From NCBI GenBank assembly GCA_026713285.1, contig JAPOOT010000127.1:1-6744 (forward strand): 6,744 nt of DNA, in the 5' to 3' direction. Source of the stretch: Gemmatimonadota bacterium. GTDB taxonomy: Bacteria; JAAXHH01. The notes under the pieces were generated by a model that was not told where the DNA came from, did no database searches, and was given only the letters and a program-made list of their open reading frames with translations. The position numbers were made by a program, and so were the translations under genes. Shown here one piece after another: positions 6,337 to 6,744 of the stretch. Numbering within the stretch: position 1 is the first letter of the stretch; each line of letters opens with the position of its first letter.

Positions 6337-6744
6337 ATGGCAATAGTCAATATACCCGCCGGGTACTACCAGCAATTCGATGCGGATTATGCACTTGAAA
6401 CGCCGGGTCAGGGTTACGGGGGCTGGCATCGGTCGGAAATAAGGATCGACACCGACCACACGGCGTTTGTCGTCATGCACGCGTGGGATACGGGAAGTCC
6501 GGAGGAGTACGCGGGATGGTACCGCGCCGTCGAGTACTTTCCAAGAGCGGAGCAGATCTGCCGGGAGGTGTTTCCCCCGCTGCTCCAGGCTATCCGTGCG
6601 AATGGCATGAAGTTGTTCCACGTCGTGGGCGGCGGCCGGTATCACGAGAATCACCCGGGATACAGGGCTGCCGTCGAACTGGCGGGCCCGGAACCGGATC
6701 CGGTGGAGACGGTCGACCGCGATCCCGTTTACGAGGAACTGAAC
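6337..6744 (+). CDS. Partial gene: diverged isochorismatase-fold protein
   Basis: The frame is open for 136 codons from ATG 6337 to the window edge, so the C-terminal part is missing. The layout resembles the N-terminal half of the cysteine hydrolase at 3089-3898. There is an N-terminal aromatic stretch (GYYQQF, 9-14), a GGWHRSEIRID segment (28-38), a hydrophobic first strand (TAFVVMHAWDTG, 42-53), a helix with two tryptophan/tyrosine-rich turns (YAGWYRAVEYF, 58-68), then PLLQAIRANGMKLFHVVG (81-98). The first strand aligns with ALVLVDLWNTH of the other protein, so His48 stands where the catalytic Asp is expected. The cysteine and lysine positions lie beyond the edge and cannot be judged. It may be a non-catalytic relative, a protein with other chemistry, or a hypothetical protein of unrelated role. 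It is divergent from gltA and has its own ribosome binding site. Confidence 0.6.
   Translation, partial: MAIVNIPAGYYQQFDADYALETPGQGYGGWHRSEIRIDTDHTAFVVMHAWDTGSPEEYAGWYRAVEYFPRAEQICREVFPPLLQAIRANGMKLFHVVGGGRYHENHPGYRAAVELAGPEPDPVETVDRDPVYEELN

Noticed and set aside
6283..6654. Minus-strand open frame opposite the partial gene at 6337
   Set aside because: The plus-strand frame has a ribosome binding site, stays open to the edge and fits a known fold order; the minus frame has none of these.

Overview
The window is GC-rich, gene-dense bacterial DNA with Shine-Dalgarno-type ribosome binding sites, genes that overlap by a few bases, and one likely TTG start. No tRNA, rRNA, insertion sequence, phage gene or CRISPR array is visible. 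The protein families fit an uncultivated or environmental heterotroph, but the taxon cannot be fixed from this sequence alone.

Positions 1-4728 (plus strand) look like one operon, already running when the window begins. The last codons of an unseen upstream gene overlap a UxuA/mannonate dehydratase-like TIM-barrel enzyme (26-1036). This overlaps by 4 bp an IlvD/Edd-family enzyme of the YjhG/YagF (D-xylonate dehydratase) type (1033-3099). That overlaps by 11 bp an isochorismatase-fold cysteine hydrolase (3089-3898), which overlaps by 4 bp an amidohydrolase-2 protein resembling sugar lactonases (3895-4728). Read together, the lactonase-like protein could open an aldonolactone and the two unrelated dehydratases could turn sugar acids into 2-keto-3-deoxy acids. 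The role of the cysteine hydrolase is unknown.

Positions 4725-4808 hold four tandem 21-bp repeats between two convergent genes. The array contains the stop codon of the amidohydrolase and the stop codon plus last codons of citrate synthase, and one copy pair forms a perfect 8-bp-stem hairpin.

Positions 4778-6112 (minus strand) encode a complete citrate synthase (gltA) with all three catalytic residues. Its start is set by a strong AGGAGG site. A 224-bp divergent intergenic region (6113-6336) carries a candidate gltA promoter and the ribosome binding site of a plus-strand gene (6337 to the window edge). The visible 136 residues of that gene look like a second, diverged isochorismatase-fold protein in which His stands where the catalytic Asp is expected.

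The points most worth a second look are the two isochorismatase-like proteins with altered catalytic positions, the UxuA-like enzyme with a changed substrate region, and the repeat array that carries gene ends.
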